The notes below the pieces were generated by a model, which made no database searches, was not told the DNA's origin, and saw only the letters and a program-made list of their open reading frames with translations. This document shows positions 24,391 through 34,727 of a DNA stretch of 64,000 bases, one piece after another. How positions within the stretch are numbered: the stretch's first letter is position 1; the number at the start of each line of letters is the position of its first letter. The translations under genes were made by a program, and so were the position numbers. Source of the stretch: Roseofilum reptotaenium CS-1145 (lineage in GTDB: Bacteria; Cyanobacteriota; Cyanobacteriia; Cyanobacteriales; Desertifilaceae); the NCBI RefSeq assembly GCF_028330985.1, contig NZ_JAQMUE010000074.1, forward strand, positions 124,001-188,000, read 5' to 3'.

Positions 24391-27300
24391 TTATAAAGGT
24401 TTAAACTCAGCAACAACTTGTTGTTTGCCGAGTTGTTCCACTAAGCCTTCTGGGTCTTGAATTTGCCATTTTAGGGGCAGTTGCACCCCTTGCAAAAATC
24501 CAAAGCGATCCCCTTGAATCACAATCAGAACCGGATAAGTTTTGGTATTCGTTTGTCCAGAATATTCTCCCAACCATAGCTTCAGCCGATTTTTCACGAC
24601 TTCTTGAGAAGCTTCTTCTAAGGAAAGGCTAATCACAACCCACTGATCTTGGGGAACCTCTGGCGCAGGGGGTGGGGGGACAAACTCAGACGGTTTATTC
24701 TCAATTTTGGGCGGATAATTTTCGAGTATCTCTACATTTGCAGGCTCGGATACAAACTCGGACTCTATCTGATCTATAGGTGATTCCGGTTCATTTTCTA
24801 TCGGCTGTTGAATGTCCTCTAAATTTATCTTTTGGGCATCACTAACCGTAAGCTGGGTTTGATCGTTCCAGGAACTCACTTTTCCGGTTAAAATCACTGG
24901 AATTTCAGTCCCTAAATTCCCTTTCACTCGTTCGTAATCATCTCCCCAGACCTTGGCTTCTCCTTTCGTACTTAAGTCTTCTAGGTTGAGAATCACCATT
25001 AATTTACCGGATTTAGTGGTAATTTCCTTAATCTCTGTAATCATCGCCACTACTTTAATTGGCTTGCGCTTCGGAGCATTTTCTAACTGGGAGAGCAGAA
25101 TCGGTTGTGGATCTAAATTTTGCACAAATTGAGTCACAGAATTAAGAGGATGTTCAGACACATAAAAGCCGAGCAATTCTTTTTCCATTTGTAGCTTTTC
25201 GGCTAAAGTCATTTCCGGTGCAGGATCGGCTTTTGGGGCGACTTCGTGGGCGCGACCATTGGTATTTTGACTGCTAAAAGGAGTATTGCCTAACATGTCA
25301 AATAAATTGGGGCCACTTTCCCGGTCTTTCGCCCGACTCTGGGCCCAGGGAACAATCTTTTCTAAATCCGCTAAAAGTTGGGCGCGATTCTCATCAAAAG
25401 CATCAAAAGCACCACATTTAATCAGAGATTCTAAGGCGCGGTTATTGACCGTTCGTAAATCCACGCGATCGCACAAATCTGCTAATGCCTTAAACTCCCC
25501 TTCTTCTCTCGCTCTTAAAATGCAATCAATCGCTCCTTGTCCTAAATTTTTGACTGCGGACAAGCCAAATAAAATTGTTTTGTTTTGAGTGGGCGTAAAT
25601 TCAACCCCCGATCGATTAATATCGGGCGATTCAATCCCTATCCTCATTTCTCGACAATTGGCGATATACTTACCGACTTTATCCTGATCGCCACTATTAG
25701 AAGTCAACAAAGCAGCCATATATTCTACTGGATAATTGGCTTTCAGATAAGCGGTCTGGTAGGTAACATAGGCATAGGCTGTAGAGTGCGATTTATTAAA
25801 GCAATATTCCGCAAACAAAACCATCTGATCGAACAAACTTTCTGCAATGCTTTTATCAATCCCATTTTTCGCAGAACCATCGATGAAAATATTGCGATGC
25901 TTCTGCATTTCTGCCATTTTCTTTTTCCCCATCGCTCGGCGCAGCAAGTCCGCTTCTCCTAGAGAATATCCGGCTAAATCCTGAGCTACTTTCATGATCT
26001 GTTCTTGATAGACTAAAACCGCATAGGTTTCATTCAAGATAGGTTCTAACATCTCATGGTCATAAACAATTTTTTCTGTTCCATGTTTCCGGCCAATAAA
26101 CTTCGGAATTAGACCCGCATCCAGTGGCCCCGGTCGATAGAGAGCAAGAATAGAAGAAATATCTTCAATACAGGACGGTTTCAGCTCGCGAACTACTTGC
26201 TTCATCCCAGAAGATTCCAACTGAAAAATACCTTCTAAGTCTCCTTTTTCCAGAACTTTATAGGTTTTATGCACATCTTTGGGTAATTTCTTGAGGCGCA
26301 CATAAGTTTCTTGCGCTCTCCGTTCATCAGCAGGGATATCATAGGGGTCAATTTTCAATCCATAATCCTGTTCAATATATTCCAAAGCTTTTTGAATCGT
26401 GGTCAGGTTTTTCAATCCCAAAAAGTCCATTTTAAGCAATCCCAAAGACTCAATATCCTCCATGGAATATTGGGTAATCACAGATCCATCATTATTTCTC
26501 TGGAGGGGAACAATTTCATCTAAGGGTTCTTTAGAAATCACCACCCCCGCAGCATGAACGCCAAACGTTTTGTTCGTTCCTTCAATTCTCATCGCCATGT
26601 CTATCCAGCGCCGCACATCAGGATCGGTATCATATTTTTGCTTAAATTCAGGTGCCGGGGTTTGATCAGAAACCATAATTTTAAGTTTCGTGGGTTTTCC
26701 TCGAGAAACGGGGATCATTTTCGCCATTTGATCTGCATCTGAGTAGGGAATGGCTAAAACTCGCGCCACATCTTTAAGCACGGCTTTCGAGGTCATGCGG
26801 TTAAACGTGATGATTTGCGCGACCCGTTCTTTACCATATTTTTCGGTCACATAATCAATCACATCATCTCGACGTTCAATGCAAAAATCGGTATCAATAT
26901 CCGGCATGGATTTCCGTTCTGGATTCAAAAATCGCTCGAATAAAAGTCCATGGTGAACGGGATCAATGTTGGTAATTCTTAAGGCATAAGCGACTAATGA
27001 ACCGGCGGCTGATCCACGACCGGGACCGACCGGAATATTATGATCTCTGGCAAATTTTATATAATCCCAAACCACTAGAAAATAGGTGGAAAATCCCATG
27101 CGCTGGAGCATTTTGATTTCGTATTCCAGCCGCTCTTTATAAGCGGGTTTAAGTTCGTCTCGACTTTTGAGCTTTAAGCGCTCTAGAAGTCCATCCCAGG
27201 CTTGTTTTTCTACATAGGTGTCGGGGGTGTGATCCTTGGGAATGGGATAATCGGGGATGCGGGGTTCTCCAAGAACTCCTTGGTAGGGTTGTACTTTTTC

Positions 27301-28125
27301 AGCAACTTCTAGGGTATTGGCGATCGCCTCCTGAATCACTTGCTCCGGAAGATGATCCCGGAATAGCTTCGCCATTTCCTCAGCGGTTTTTAAATATTCT
27401 GTCCCGCTATAGCGCATCCGCTTTTGATCGGTAATTAAACTGGCGGTATTGATGCACAGGAGCGCGTCATGGGCTTCTGTATCATAACAGGAAATGAAGT
27501 GGGAATCATTGGTGGCAACCAGTTTAATCCCTAATTCTTGACCAATTTTCATCAATTCCACATTCACAATTCGGTCTTCTTGGGAACCATGGTCTTGAAT
27601 TTCCAGATAATAATCTTCTTGCAATAGGTTCTGATACCATTTGGCCACATCTCGCGCTTTTTCCATCTCTCCTGCAAGAATGAGCTGGGGAATTTCACTG
27701 CCTAAACAGCCACTGGTTAGAATTAGACCTTCGTGATATTGTTCTAGGAGTTCTTTGTTAATGCAAGGACGGGAAAAAATTCCTTTTCCCTGAATTCCTT
27801 TGAGATTGGATTCTGTGGTTAATTTGACTAAGTTTTTATAGCCTTGCGTATTTTTTGTTAAGACTAATTGGTGATATTTCTTGATTTTCTTATATTTGGT
27901 CTCAATATCCCCATTAATGATATACATTTCATTACCAATAATAGGTTTGACCGAACTATTTCGACAGGCTTTAATTAACTCAATTGCTCCATACATGACT
28001 CCATGATCCGTAATGGCGATCGCCGGCATGTCCAATTCCTGCGCTTTGCCGACCAATTGACTGATTTGAGACGCGCCATCAAGTAAGCTATAGTCGGTGT
28101 GAATATGTAATCCTACGAAAGACAT
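24391..28125 (-). CDS. dnaE: DNA polymerase III alpha subunit, unsplit and without intein
   Basis: A 1244-residue replicative polymerase. The PHP domain opens with [18 protein letters not shown]. The polymerase core has [17 protein letters not shown] and [19 protein letters not shown] (catalytic acidic residues). Tandem HhH follow, then an OB fold ([20 protein letters not shown]) and a Pro/Glu-rich linker of about 60 residues before a C-terminal domain. In many cyanobacteria this gene is in two halves joined by a split intein inserted after AEY; here [10 protein letters not shown] is continuous, with Cys775 coded at 25801-25803. No intein sequence is present. Slightly longer than usual because of the linker. 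Confidence 0.95.
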   Translation of the reverse strand: MSFVGLHIHTDYSLLDGASQISQLVGKAQELDMPAIAITDHGVMYGAIELIKACRNSSVKPIIGNEMYIINGDIETKYKKIKKYHQLVLTKNTQGYKNLVKLTTESNLKGIQGKGIFSRPCINKELLEQYHEGLILTSGCLGSEIPQLILAGEMEKARDVAKWYQNLLQEDYYLEIQDHGSQEDRIVNVELMKIGQELGIKLVATNDSHFISCYDTEAHDALLCINTASLITDQKRMRYSGTEYLKTAEEMAKLFRDHLPEQVIQEAIANTLEVAEKVQPYQGVLGEPRIPDYPIPKDHTPDTYVEKQAWDGLLERLKLKSRDELKPAYKERLEYEIKMLQRMGFSTYFLVVWDYIKFARDHNIPVGPGRGSAAGSLVAYALRITNIDPVHHGLLFERFLNPERKSMPDIDTDFCIERRDDVIDYVTEKYGKERVAQIITFNRMTSKAVLKDVARVLAIPYSDADQMAKMIPVSRGKPTKLKIMVSDQTPAPEFKQKYDTDPDVRRWIDMAMRIEGTNKTFGVHAAGVVISKEPLDEIVPLQRNNDGSVITQYSMEDIESLGLLKMDFLGLKNLTTIQKALEYIEQDYGLKIDPYDIPADERRAQETYVRLKKLPKDVHKTYKVLEKGDLEGIFQLESSGMKQVVRELKPSCIEDISSILALYRPGPLDAGLIPKFIGRKHGTEKIVYDHEMLEPILNETYAVLVYQEQIMKVAQDLAGYSLGEADLLRRAMGKKKMAEMQKHRNIFIDGSAKNGIDKSIAESLFDQMVLFAEYCFNKSHSTAYAYVTYQTAYLKANYPVEYMAALLTSNSGDQDKVGKYIANCREMRIGIESPDINRSGVEFTPTQNKTILFGLSAVKNLGQGAIDCILRAREEGEFKALADLCDRVDLRTVNNRALESLIKCGAFDAFDENRAQLLADLEKIVPWAQSRAKDRESGPNLFDMLGNTPFSSQNTNGRAHEVAPKADPAPEMTLAEKLQMEKELLGFYVSEHPLNSVTQFVQNLDPQPILLSQLENAPKRKPIKVVAMITEIKEITTKSGKLMVILNLEDLSTKGEAKVWGDDYERVKGNLGTEIPVILTGKVSSWNDQTQLTVSDAQKINLEDIQQPIENEPESPIDQIESEFVSEPANVEILENYPPKIENKPSEFVPPPPAPEVPQDQWVVISLSLEEASQEVVKNRLKLWLGEYSGQTNTKTYPVLIVIQGDRFGFLQGVQLPLKWQIQDPEGLVEQLGKQQVVAEFKPL

Positions 28126-28392
28126 AAGGCGATCGGGGAGGAAGCAACAATGAGGATTATTATATCGCAGCGAATAAGTGGGTTACAGCGCTTTGCGTTC
28201 TCTGTGAGGCAGTGAACAATATACTCAATCTAGCTTTGAGCTATTTTGGAGATCCTTGAAAACCACTATTGATGTACCGCGAATCACCCTCAAAGAAGCA
28301 CGGAGTGTTATCCTAGACTTTGACGAAAACGGTATTTTAAAGCTGATTCATACGAAGATGAGTTAGGAGACAATCGCTCTTGAGACTCTCCC

Positions 28393-28785
28393 TCATTTGC
28401 TTTCTCTGGAATCCAAACTCAAAGGACCCGAACCTTGTGAGAAAATAATAAGGAGTCCTCCCAAAATCGATAAATTTTTCATAAATGCGATAACCTGGCT
28501 TTGATCCGAAAAGTCAAGATGAAATATTAAGGTTGTGGGGATTAGGAAAATCATTAAAAGTAGCGCTCCCCACCGAGACTTATAACCCACAAGGATCGAT
28601 ATTGCGCCAATCAACTCAAATAGAATAGCAAAAACCAAGAAGAATTCTGGGACAGGAATTCCTTGGGACGCTATCACTGATGCAGTGCCACTAAAGCCAA
28701 GAATTTTCAGAATCCCAGATCTGAGAAAAATAGCAACCAGAAATGCTCGCCCTGCAAGTAATGAGAAATTTTCCATTTTTTCCAT
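28393..28785 (-). CDS. DoxX family membrane protein
   Basis: A 130-residue protein with four membrane helices: AGRAFLVAIFLRSGILKI, FFLVFAILFELIGAISILVG, WGALLLMIFLIPTTLIFHLDF and FMKNLSILGGLLIIFSQG. The SGILKILGF and ELIGAISILVGYKSRWGAL segments match the DoxX pattern. DoxX-like proteins are linked to redox or thiol stress in other bacteria, but no general activity is established. It lies downstream of dnaK, separated by two strong hairpins, so it is probably a separate unit. Confidence 0.8.
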   Translation of the reverse strand: MEKMENFSLLAGRAFLVAIFLRSGILKILGFSGTASVIASQGIPVPEFFLVFAILFELIGAISILVGYKSRWGALLLMIFLIPTTLIFHLDFSDQSQVIAFMKNLSILGGLLIIFSQGSGPLSLDSRESK

Positions 28786-28836
28786 GGTAGACCTATATCC
28801 TTTTGCTCAGATGCTTACATCAATTGATCCTTGAGA

Positions 28837-28861
28837 AACAAGGGGCTGAGAACCCCTTGTT
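28837..28861 (-). terminator. Hairpin between dnaK and the DoxX gene
   Basis: AACAAGGGG and CCCCTTGTT form a perfect 9-bp stem with a 7-base loop. It is the second hairpin after the dnaK stop and lies about 50 bases before the DoxX start, so it could stop read-through or sit in the DoxX leader. Confidence 0.5.
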
Positions 28862-28901
28862 AAGTGGAAAATTACTTGCCTTTAGACTGTGTTCAACCCA
28901 A

Positions 28902-28922
28902 ATAGGGGGCAGCGCCCCCTAT
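28902..28922 (-). terminator. Probable dnaK terminator
   Basis: ATAGGGGGC-AGC-GCCCCCTAT is a perfect 9-bp stem with a 3-base loop, 48 bases after the dnaK stop codon on the minus strand. The bases that follow on that strand (TTTGGGTT) are only moderately T-rich, but the stem is very GC-rich. Confidence 0.65.
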
Positions 28923-28970
28923 ACCTAATGTTAAGCGATTACCCGCTTTGACTCAGAAATCATAGAAAAA

Positions 28971-30884
28971 CTACTTCGTTTCCGAGAACTCAGCATCAAT
29001 TACATCATCATCAGGACCATTGGAACCAGCATCATCTCCAGGAGGGGGAGCATCAGCCCCCGGTGCACCAGCTTCATCACCGCCAGCCTGTTGATAGACA
29101 CTGCTACCAATAGCATAGAGGGTTTGTTGCAGTTCAGTGGTCAGAGATTGGATGCTCTCATCCTCTTCCTTGCCGATCGCCTCACGCAAGTCTTTAACCA
29201 AACCTTCGACCTTGGTCTTATCTTCTGCGGGAACCTTATCACCAAGCTCTTCCATCTGCTTCTCGGCTTGATAGCAGAGTTGATCGGCTTGGTTCTTGCG
29301 ATCGATTTTCTCGCGCCGTTCCTTATCCGCATCGGCATTCGCTTCTGCTTCTTTCACCATGCGATCGACTTCCCGATCATCGAGTGTCGAAGCTCCGGTA
29401 ATACTAATCGACTGAGCCTTACCGGTTCCCTTATCTTTAGCCGTCACATTCAAGATACCGTTGGCATCAATATCAAACGTGACCTCAATTTGAGGAACAC
29501 CACGGGGAGCCGCCGGAATGCCATCCAAGCGGAAGGTTCCCAAGCTCTTGTTGTCAGTTGACATTTCCCGCTCCCCTTGCAGGACATGAATTTCTACATT
29601 GGTTTGACCATCAACTGCAGTCGAGAAGGTTTCTGATTTCTTGGTGGGAATAGTGGTGTTGCGGGGAATAATCTTGGTCATTACACCACCGAGGGTTTCC
29701 ACTCCAAGAGATAGGGGAGTTACATCCAGTAGGAGAATATCTTTAACTTCCCCAGCCAATACTCCAGCTTGAATAGCAGCACCAACCGCCACCACTTCAT
29801 CGGGGTTTACGGTTTGGTTGGGTTCCTTACCGAGGGTTTTCTTCACCACTTCTCCAACCGCAGGCATCCGAGTGGAACCCCCAACCAGTACCACTTCATC
29901 AATGGCAGATTTATCCAGTTTGGCATCCTTGAGGGCTGTTTCTACAGGGATGGCGCAGCGCTTAATCAGATCGCCACATAAATCTTCAAATTTACCCCGT
30001 GTGAGAGTTAAGTCTAAATGTTTGGGGCCCTCTTGGGTAGCGGTAATAAAGGGTAAGTTAATTTCTGCTTGAGTAACACTGGAGAGTTCAATTTTAGCTT
30101 TCTCAGCCGCTTCGGTTAACCGTTGCAGGGCTTGTTTATCCTTACGCAGGTCAATCCCCTCGGTTTTCTGGAATTCTGCAGCCAGATAATCAACAATTTT
30201 CTTATCGAAGTCATCCCCACCCAGGTGAGTATCTCCAGAGGTGGATAAGACTTCAAATACACCATCGCCGACTTCTAGGATGGATACGTCGAAGGTTCCA
30301 CCCCCTAAGTCAAAGACGAGAATGGTTTCATTGCTCTTTTTGTCTAATCCATAAGCCAGAGAGGCGGCAGTGGGTTCGTTAATAATCCGCAGGACTTCAA
30401 CTCCAGCAATTTTACCCGCATCTTTGGTGGCTTGCCGTTGGGAGTCATTAAAGTAAGCCGGAACGGTAATCACCGCTTGGGTAACGGTTTCGCCCAGATA
30501 TTTACTGGCATCGTCAACCAGTTTACGCAGTACTTGGGCAGAGATTTCTTCAGGGGCAAATTTTTTGTCCGCCGCTGGACAGTTGAGTTTAACGTTATTT
30601 CCTTCTTTGACGACTTCGTAGGATACTTCTGTGGATTCGGTTCCCACTTCATCGTAGCGCCGTCCAATGAAGCGCTTTACGGAATAGAAGGTATTTTGGG
30701 CGTTCATGACCGCTTGGCGTTTGGCAATTTGTCCGACCAGGCGATCGCCATTTTTAGCATAAGCAACGACAGAAGGAGTGGTGCGTCCACCTTCTGCGTT
30801 AGCAATAACAGTGGGTTTTCCTCCTTCCATTACTGCCACACAAGAGTTTGTGGTTCCTAAGTCAATTCCAACTACTTTAGCCAT
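28971..30884 (-). CDS. dnaK: Chaperone DnaK (Hsp70)
   Basis: A 637-residue Hsp70. The ATPase domain (1-385) contains [49 protein letters not shown] and [14 protein letters not shown]. The linker [13 protein letters not shown] leads to the substrate domain, and the tail is low-complexity ending [13 protein letters not shown]. It folds and protects proteins with DnaJ and GrpE partners. Length and tail are those of the cyanobacterial DnaK2-type essential paralogue, although assignment among the several dnaK copies of cyanobacteria is not certain. The small heat-shock gene lies about 180 bases upstream on the same strand; no grpE or dnaJ is adjacent. Confidence 0.95.
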   Translation of the reverse strand: MAKVVGIDLGTTNSCVAVMEGGKPTVIANAEGGRTTPSVVAYAKNGDRLVGQIAKRQAVMNAQNTFYSVKRFIGRRYDEVGTESTEVSYEVVKEGNNVKLNCPAADKKFAPEEISAQVLRKLVDDASKYLGETVTQAVITVPAYFNDSQRQATKDAGKIAGVEVLRIINEPTAASLAYGLDKKSNETILVFDLGGGTFDVSILEVGDGVFEVLSTSGDTHLGGDDFDKKIVDYLAAEFQKTEGIDLRKDKQALQRLTEAAEKAKIELSSVTQAEINLPFITATQEGPKHLDLTLTRGKFEDLCGDLIKRCAIPVETALKDAKLDKSAIDEVVLVGGSTRMPAVGEVVKKTLGKEPNQTVNPDEVVAVGAAIQAGVLAGEVKDILLLDVTPLSLGVETLGGVMTKIIPRNTTIPTKKSETFSTAVDGQTNVEIHVLQGEREMSTDNKSLGTFRLDGIPAAPRGVPQIEVTFDIDANGILNVTAKDKGTGKAQSISITGASTLDDREVDRMVKEAEANADADKERREKIDRKNQADQLCYQAEKQMEELGDKVPAEDKTKVEGLVKDLREAIGKEEDESIQSLTTELQQTLYAIGSSVYQQAGGDEAGAPGADAPPPGDDAGSNGPDDDVIDAEFSETK

Positions 30885-31019
30885 AAGAGTTTTTGCGTTC
30901 CAACTTTAATTAAGGACTAGGGTTTACGGCCTGGGCCTGAGAGCTATCTATAAATCCGTTGCTTTGAGGATGGGCCGTTCTCAGTATAAAGACCTCTTGT
31001 CCTATACTGAGGGGGGTTT

Positions 31020-31037
31020 GCCCTTGTGATGAAGGGC
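31020..31037 (-). terminator. Hairpin after hsp20
   Basis: GCCCTT-GTGATG-AAGGGC forms a 6-bp stem about 30 bases after the small heat-shock gene's stop on the minus strand, followed on that strand by AAACCCCCC rather than a T-run. Likely a weak terminator or processing site. Confidence 0.4.
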
Positions 31038-31066
31038 GGTTTACCGAACCTGGCGAGCCGTTGCAC

Positions 31067-31498
31067 TTAAGCTGCCCAAGGGTCTTCGTCTAAACTGACG
31101 GGAGTTTCTAAGGGGGTGGGTTCGGGTTGAGAGAGAGTCGATTTACCCAAGGTGATTTTGACCGGTTGCGGTTTTTGCTTTTTGGGTAGGTTCAGAGTCA
31201 GGATGCCGTGCTTTAATTGGCTCTCGATGCGATCGCACTCTATGGCAAACGGTAGAGCTACAGAGCGCCGAAATTGCCCATACTTCACTTCAGAATAGAG
31301 AGCAACCGAGTCAGGACGAAGATGACGAGTCCATTGCACGGTTAGGGTTTTTTCTGTTGCTTCAATATCGAGATCTTCAGCTTGAATTCCTGGTGCTTCA
31401 ACGTGTAGCATCAGACCTTCTGATGTGATTTGCCAGGCGATCGCCGGTTGATAGAGTGGTCTTTGTTCCATCGATTGGACGCGCATCATCGCGATCAT
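31067..31498 (-). CDS. Small heat-shock protein (Hsp20)
   Basis: A 143-residue alpha-crystallin-domain chaperone. The start at 31498 is supported by a near-perfect AGGAGGG 6 bases upstream. The domain spans about 20-125: PAIAWQITSEGLMLHVEAPG, the IQAEDLDIEATEKTLTV strand, YGQFRRSVALPFAIECDRIE, and the signature GILTLNLPK near its end. It holds unfolding proteins as large oligomers until DnaK refolds them; in cyanobacteria the homologue HspA also protects thylakoid membranes and phycobilisomes. It precedes dnaK on the same strand, fitting a shared heat-shock role. The C-terminal IxI motif is not obvious. Confidence 0.88.
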   Translation of the reverse strand: MIAMMRVQSMEQRPLYQPAIAWQITSEGLMLHVEAPGIQAEDLDIEATEKTLTVQWTRHLRPDSVALYSEVKYGQFRRSVALPFAIECDRIESQLKHGILTLNLPKKQKPQPVKITLGKSTLSQPEPTPLETPVSLDEDPWAA

Positions 31499-31620
31499 GG
31501 TTACCCTCCTGTTGACCTTGGGTAAGTGATTTCTACTGTTCTTATCCTAAAGGTTTGAACCCTTTGAGACAGGAGGGCAAACCGTATCAGGACTGGCGAA
31601 TTTTCCCCCAATTTAGGTTC

Positions 31621-31663
31621 TAGACTTCTTGTAGAAGACCCGCACAAGGTAATAGGTAATAGG
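31621..31663. repeat. Dispersed repeat end with GGTAATA heptamers
   Basis: TAGACTTCTTGTAGAAG is followed within 20 bases by GGTAATAGGTAATAGG. The first part matches the ends of the inverted-repeat element at 16732-16829. A right-hand partner was not found, so this may be a decayed copy. Confidence 0.4.
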
Positions 31664-31746
31664 TACGAATGGCAATCATCATCAGAACCTAGAATTACTG
31701 CATTACTCTTGATGTCCTACCCACTAGCGTTTTTCTTTTGAATTCT

Positions 31747-32334
31747 TCAAAACCAGTCTCTCCAACTCGATCCAGTTTTTCCCGTCATTACCCATAAAAC
31801 TGCCCTTGCCCCATCACGAAAAACTTTTTCCATTGGCTCTGGTTCTCGTCCAGAAGGTACAGATAAAGGTTTATATTCAATCCCTCGACTGCCAAACACA
31901 ATTTGGCCAATGACTTGAGCGCGGCGCATATGATCGTCTGAAGTAATTAAATAAACACTATCAATTCCCCTCGCCTTAAACTCATCGACTAAAGTCGTGA
32001 AATTCGTCACCGTATCTACCGCTTCATAATCTAAATGGAGTCGCCGCAAACTAATCCCCGCTTCCGTAAATAGCCATTGTGCATATTCTGGATTACTTCC
32101 CCCAGAAATCCAGATATCCAAATGACTATGCTGGCGAGCAAAATCAGCCGCAAACTGTTCCCGGACTACCGAACCTCCCAAGACTAAAATCGCGTCAGGT
32201 TCTTGAAAATAACTCCTAATCCCTTTGTAGCCCAATGAGAGCATTGCTAACAGGAGAGCAAATTTCAAAAACAATTTTTTCCTCTGATGACGAGGTTTAA
32301 GCATAGATTGGGAAACTGAAAGAGGGTCATTCAT
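31747..32334 (-). CDS. YdcF/ElyC-like DUF218 membrane protein
   Basis: A 195-residue protein with an N-terminal membrane helix (KLFLKFALLLAMLSLGYKGI) and a DUF218 domain: DAILVLGGSVVREQFAADFA, IWISGGSNPEYAQWLF, TVTNFTTLVDEFKARGIDSVYLITSDDHMRRA. The GGS, SGG and TSxxHxRRA motifs line the predicted active site of this family. Relatives such as SanA and ElyC affect envelope integrity and lipid carrier metabolism; the reaction is not defined. It is divergent from the GH13 gene. Confidence 0.8.
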   Translation of the reverse strand: MNDPLSVSQSMLKPRHQRKKLFLKFALLLAMLSLGYKGIRSYFQEPDAILVLGGSVVREQFAADFARQHSHLDIWISGGSNPEYAQWLFTEAGISLRRLHLDYEAVDTVTNFTTLVDEFKARGIDSVYLITSDDHMRRAQVIGQIVFGSRGIEYKPLSVPSGREPEPMEKVFRDGARAVLWVMTGKTGSSWRDWF

Positions 32335-32622
32335 GGGGAAAGTTTTATCAATGCCATTGAATCATGCACGGGGCCGTATCTCTGGGCATCACTGATGCTA
32401 GAGATCACCGACATCAATCGTACCGATTGCGCCACTCAAGTGCAAGTTGCCCCTTTCTTTGTTCCAACTTATTCTCCGTCGATCGGGATTAGCCTTAAGA
32501 TCCATACGTCTCATATCGATCGCGCGCCTTTGTGCAGTACACCACGATACAATAAACCCATAAACTCAAGTTTTGCTTCACTCTACGCTTGTCTGATTAA
32601 ACACTCTTTAATATCTTGTACT

Positions 32623-34083
32623 GTGAATCCAACCCTTTACCAACTCAATATCCGTCTGCGGCTCCATAATCTCTCCCAAGAATTAAACCGTCCAACCACC
32701 CTCAACGATATTCCCGATCGCGAACTCGATGGGTGGGCGAAACTAGGGTTTGATTGGATTTATGCCTTAGGAATCTGGGAAACGGGAACCCTAGGACGAG
32801 AAGTCTCGCGCACGAACCCCGACTGGGTGAGGGAATATAAAGAACTCCTGCCCGATCTAACCGAGAGCGATATTTGCGGCTCTTGTTTTGCCATCAAAGC
32901 CTATCAACTGCATCCTAGCTTTGGCGATCCATCTGCTCTAAAAGAATTTGGCGATCGCCTCCATCAACGGGGTCTCAAACTGATGCTTGATTTTGTCCCC
33001 AACCACACTGCTCCCGATCATCCTTGGGTACAAGAGCATCCGGACTTCTATATCCAAGGAAGCCCAGAAGATCGCCAACGAGAACCCCAAAACTACACGG
33101 AAATTCCTCACCAAGGCATCTTCGCCCATGGTCGAGACCCCTACTTTACGGGTTGGCCAGATACCCTACAACTCGACTATGGTCACCCTGCAGTTTTAAC
33201 GGCTATGACCGATGAATTACTCTCCATTGCCCAAGTCTGTGATGGAGTACGCTGTGACATGGCCATGTTAATCCTGCCAGACATTTTTCATCGTACTTGG
33301 GGCATTATTGCCCACTCCTTTTGGCCCTCAGCCATCCAGACCGTAAAACAACAACACCCCACCTTTACCTTCATGGCAGAAGTCTATTGGGGTTTAGAAT
33401 GGACGCTGCAACAACAAGGCTTTGATTATACCTACGACAAGCGCCTCTACGATCGCCTCCATAGCCAACAAGCCCATCCCGTCCGCGAACACTTTAGCGC
33501 CTCCTTAGACTATCAAGAGCGCTCTGTCCGCTTCCTGGAAAATCATGATGAACCCCGCGCTGCGGGCATATTTCCCTTGGGCAGTCATCAAGCGGCGGCT
33601 CTGTTGACTTATCTATGTCCTGGACTCCGATTTTTCCACCATGGGCAGTTGTATGGATGGACACAAAAAGTTTCTATCCATCTGTGTCGCAGTGCTAAAC
33701 AAGTCTCTAATCCTGCTTTAGAACACTTCTATGAGCAACTGCTACAATCCTTGAGTCATCCTGTACTGCGGGAAGGGAACTGGCAGCTCTTGGACTGCTC
33801 TCCTGCATGGGAATATAACGGCACTTGGGCTAATTTTATTGCCTTTGGTTGGCACAATGATCGCCATGAACGGGTGTTGGTTGTAGTGAATTATGCACCC
33901 TATCCCGGACAATGCTATGTCCATATTCCCTGGGATTGGCAACCGGTTTCCTATGCTCTTCAAGATTTAATCAGCGCTGCCTATTATGAACGACAAGGGG
34001 AGGAGTTATCCAGCCAAGGACTCTATTTAGATATTGCGGCTTGGAAAGGCCATGTTTTCGGGATTTCAGCGATCACTAATTAA
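32623..34083 (+). CDS. GH13 alpha-amylase family glycosidase
   Basis: The frame is open from 32395, but the first 76 codons have no resemblance to the family, and the GTG at 32623 (VNPTLYQLNIRLRLH) is where GH13 homology starts, so I place the start there (486 residues). Conserved regions are LMLDFVPNHTAPDH (region I), GVRCDMAML (catalytic Asp nucleophile), FMAEVYW (acid/base Glu) and FLENHDEPR (transition-state Asp). It should cleave or transfer alpha-glucans or related glycosides in the cytosol; specificity is open. No signal peptide. The acetyltransferase starts 5 bases after its stop. Confidence 0.82.
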   Translation: MNPTLYQLNIRLRLHNLSQELNRPTTLNDIPDRELDGWAKLGFDWIYALGIWETGTLGREVSRTNPDWVREYKELLPDLTESDICGSCFAIKAYQLHPSFGDPSALKEFGDRLHQRGLKLMLDFVPNHTAPDHPWVQEHPDFYIQGSPEDRQREPQNYTEIPHQGIFAHGRDPYFTGWPDTLQLDYGHPAVLTAMTDELLSIAQVCDGVRCDMAMLILPDIFHRTWGIIAHSFWPSAIQTVKQQHPTFTFMAEVYWGLEWTLQQQGFDYTYDKRLYDRLHSQQAHPVREHFSASLDYQERSVRFLENHDEPRAAGIFPLGSHQAAALLTYLCPGLRFFHHGQLYGWTQKVSIHLCRSAKQVSNPALEHFYEQLLQSLSHPVLREGNWQLLDCSPAWEYNGTWANFIAFGWHNDRHERVLVVVNYAPYPGQCYVHIPWDWQPVSYALQDLISAAYYERQGEELSSQGLYLDIAAWKGHVFGISAITN

Positions 34084-34087
34084 CCCT

Positions 34088-34600
34088 ATGAATGAGTATT
34101 TGTTTCGCCTTTTAGGCCAAGAAGACCAAGAGATCATCTGGGATATGCTCAGATTAGCCACTTATGAATCTTCTGTCACTTCCGTACAAGAAAACCCCAG
34201 TCTCGCTCGATATGCTCATCATTGGGGTAGATCGGGCGATCTGGGCTGGGTGGCGATCGCCTCTAAAACTCAACACCCCCTGGGTGCAGCTTGGATGCGA
34301 TTATGGCCAGAAAATGACCGAGGGTTTGGATATATCGCTGATTCAATTCCTGAATTGGCGATCGCTGTTATCCCCCAATATCGAAGACAGGGAATCGGCA
34401 CGCAACTACTCCAACGACTCCTAGCAACAGCTCAACTCCACTATGCTTCCATCTCCCTCAATGTACGCTCTGATAATCCAGCCCTTCACCTTTATCATCG
34501 CCTGGGATTTACTCAAGTTGATAACAGCAAACACCCCAATCGCACTGGAGGACAATCCTTCACCATGATATGCAGATTATCGCCCAACTCACGCCCTTAA
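34088..34600 (+). CDS. GNAT family N-acetyltransferase
   Basis: A longer frame begins at 34034 inside the previous gene, but the ATG at 34088 avoids overlap and gives 170 residues beginning MNEYLFRLLGQEDQEIIWDM. The acetyl-CoA site is clear: AIAVIPQYRRQGIGTQLLQRLL (motif A, RRQGIG), then SLNVRSDNPALHLYHRLGFTQV (motif B). It probably acetylates a small molecule or protein amino group; substrate unknown. Spacing suggests it is co-transcribed with the glycosidase. Confidence 0.82.
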   Translation: MNEYLFRLLGQEDQEIIWDMLRLATYESSVTSVQENPSLARYAHHWGRSGDLGWVAIASKTQHPLGAAWMRLWPENDRGFGYIADSIPELAIAVIPQYRRQGIGTQLLQRLLATAQLHYASISLNVRSDNPALHLYHRLGFTQVDNSKHPNRTGGQSFTMICRLSPNSRP

Positions 34601-34727
34601 ACCCTAATTTTTGTACTTCTCTCTTAATAAGGTAAAATACAAGCCAATCCCCCACCTCACCGAAAAAAAAAATTTTCATCCCGTGGGATAAGGGGTTAAC
34701 TTTGCTCTGTTAATTCACTTATTGATA

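Noticed and set aside
28256-28365. A short plus-strand frame from TTG encoding about 35 residues (MKTTIDVPRITLKEARSVIL...).
   Set aside because: No ribosome site, no recognised family and no coupling to neighbours. It may be the tail of a lost gene, but I cannot support it as coding.
28971-30884. Several long open frames on the strand opposite dnaK.
   Set aside because: They mirror the codon bias of dnaK, contain no recognisable domains and have no ribosome sites; dnaK is certain.
32395-32622. Upstream extension of the GH13 frame to the ATG at 32395.
   Set aside because: The 76 extra residues do not resemble the family, and the first GH13-like sequence follows the GTG at 32623. The extension is open by chance.
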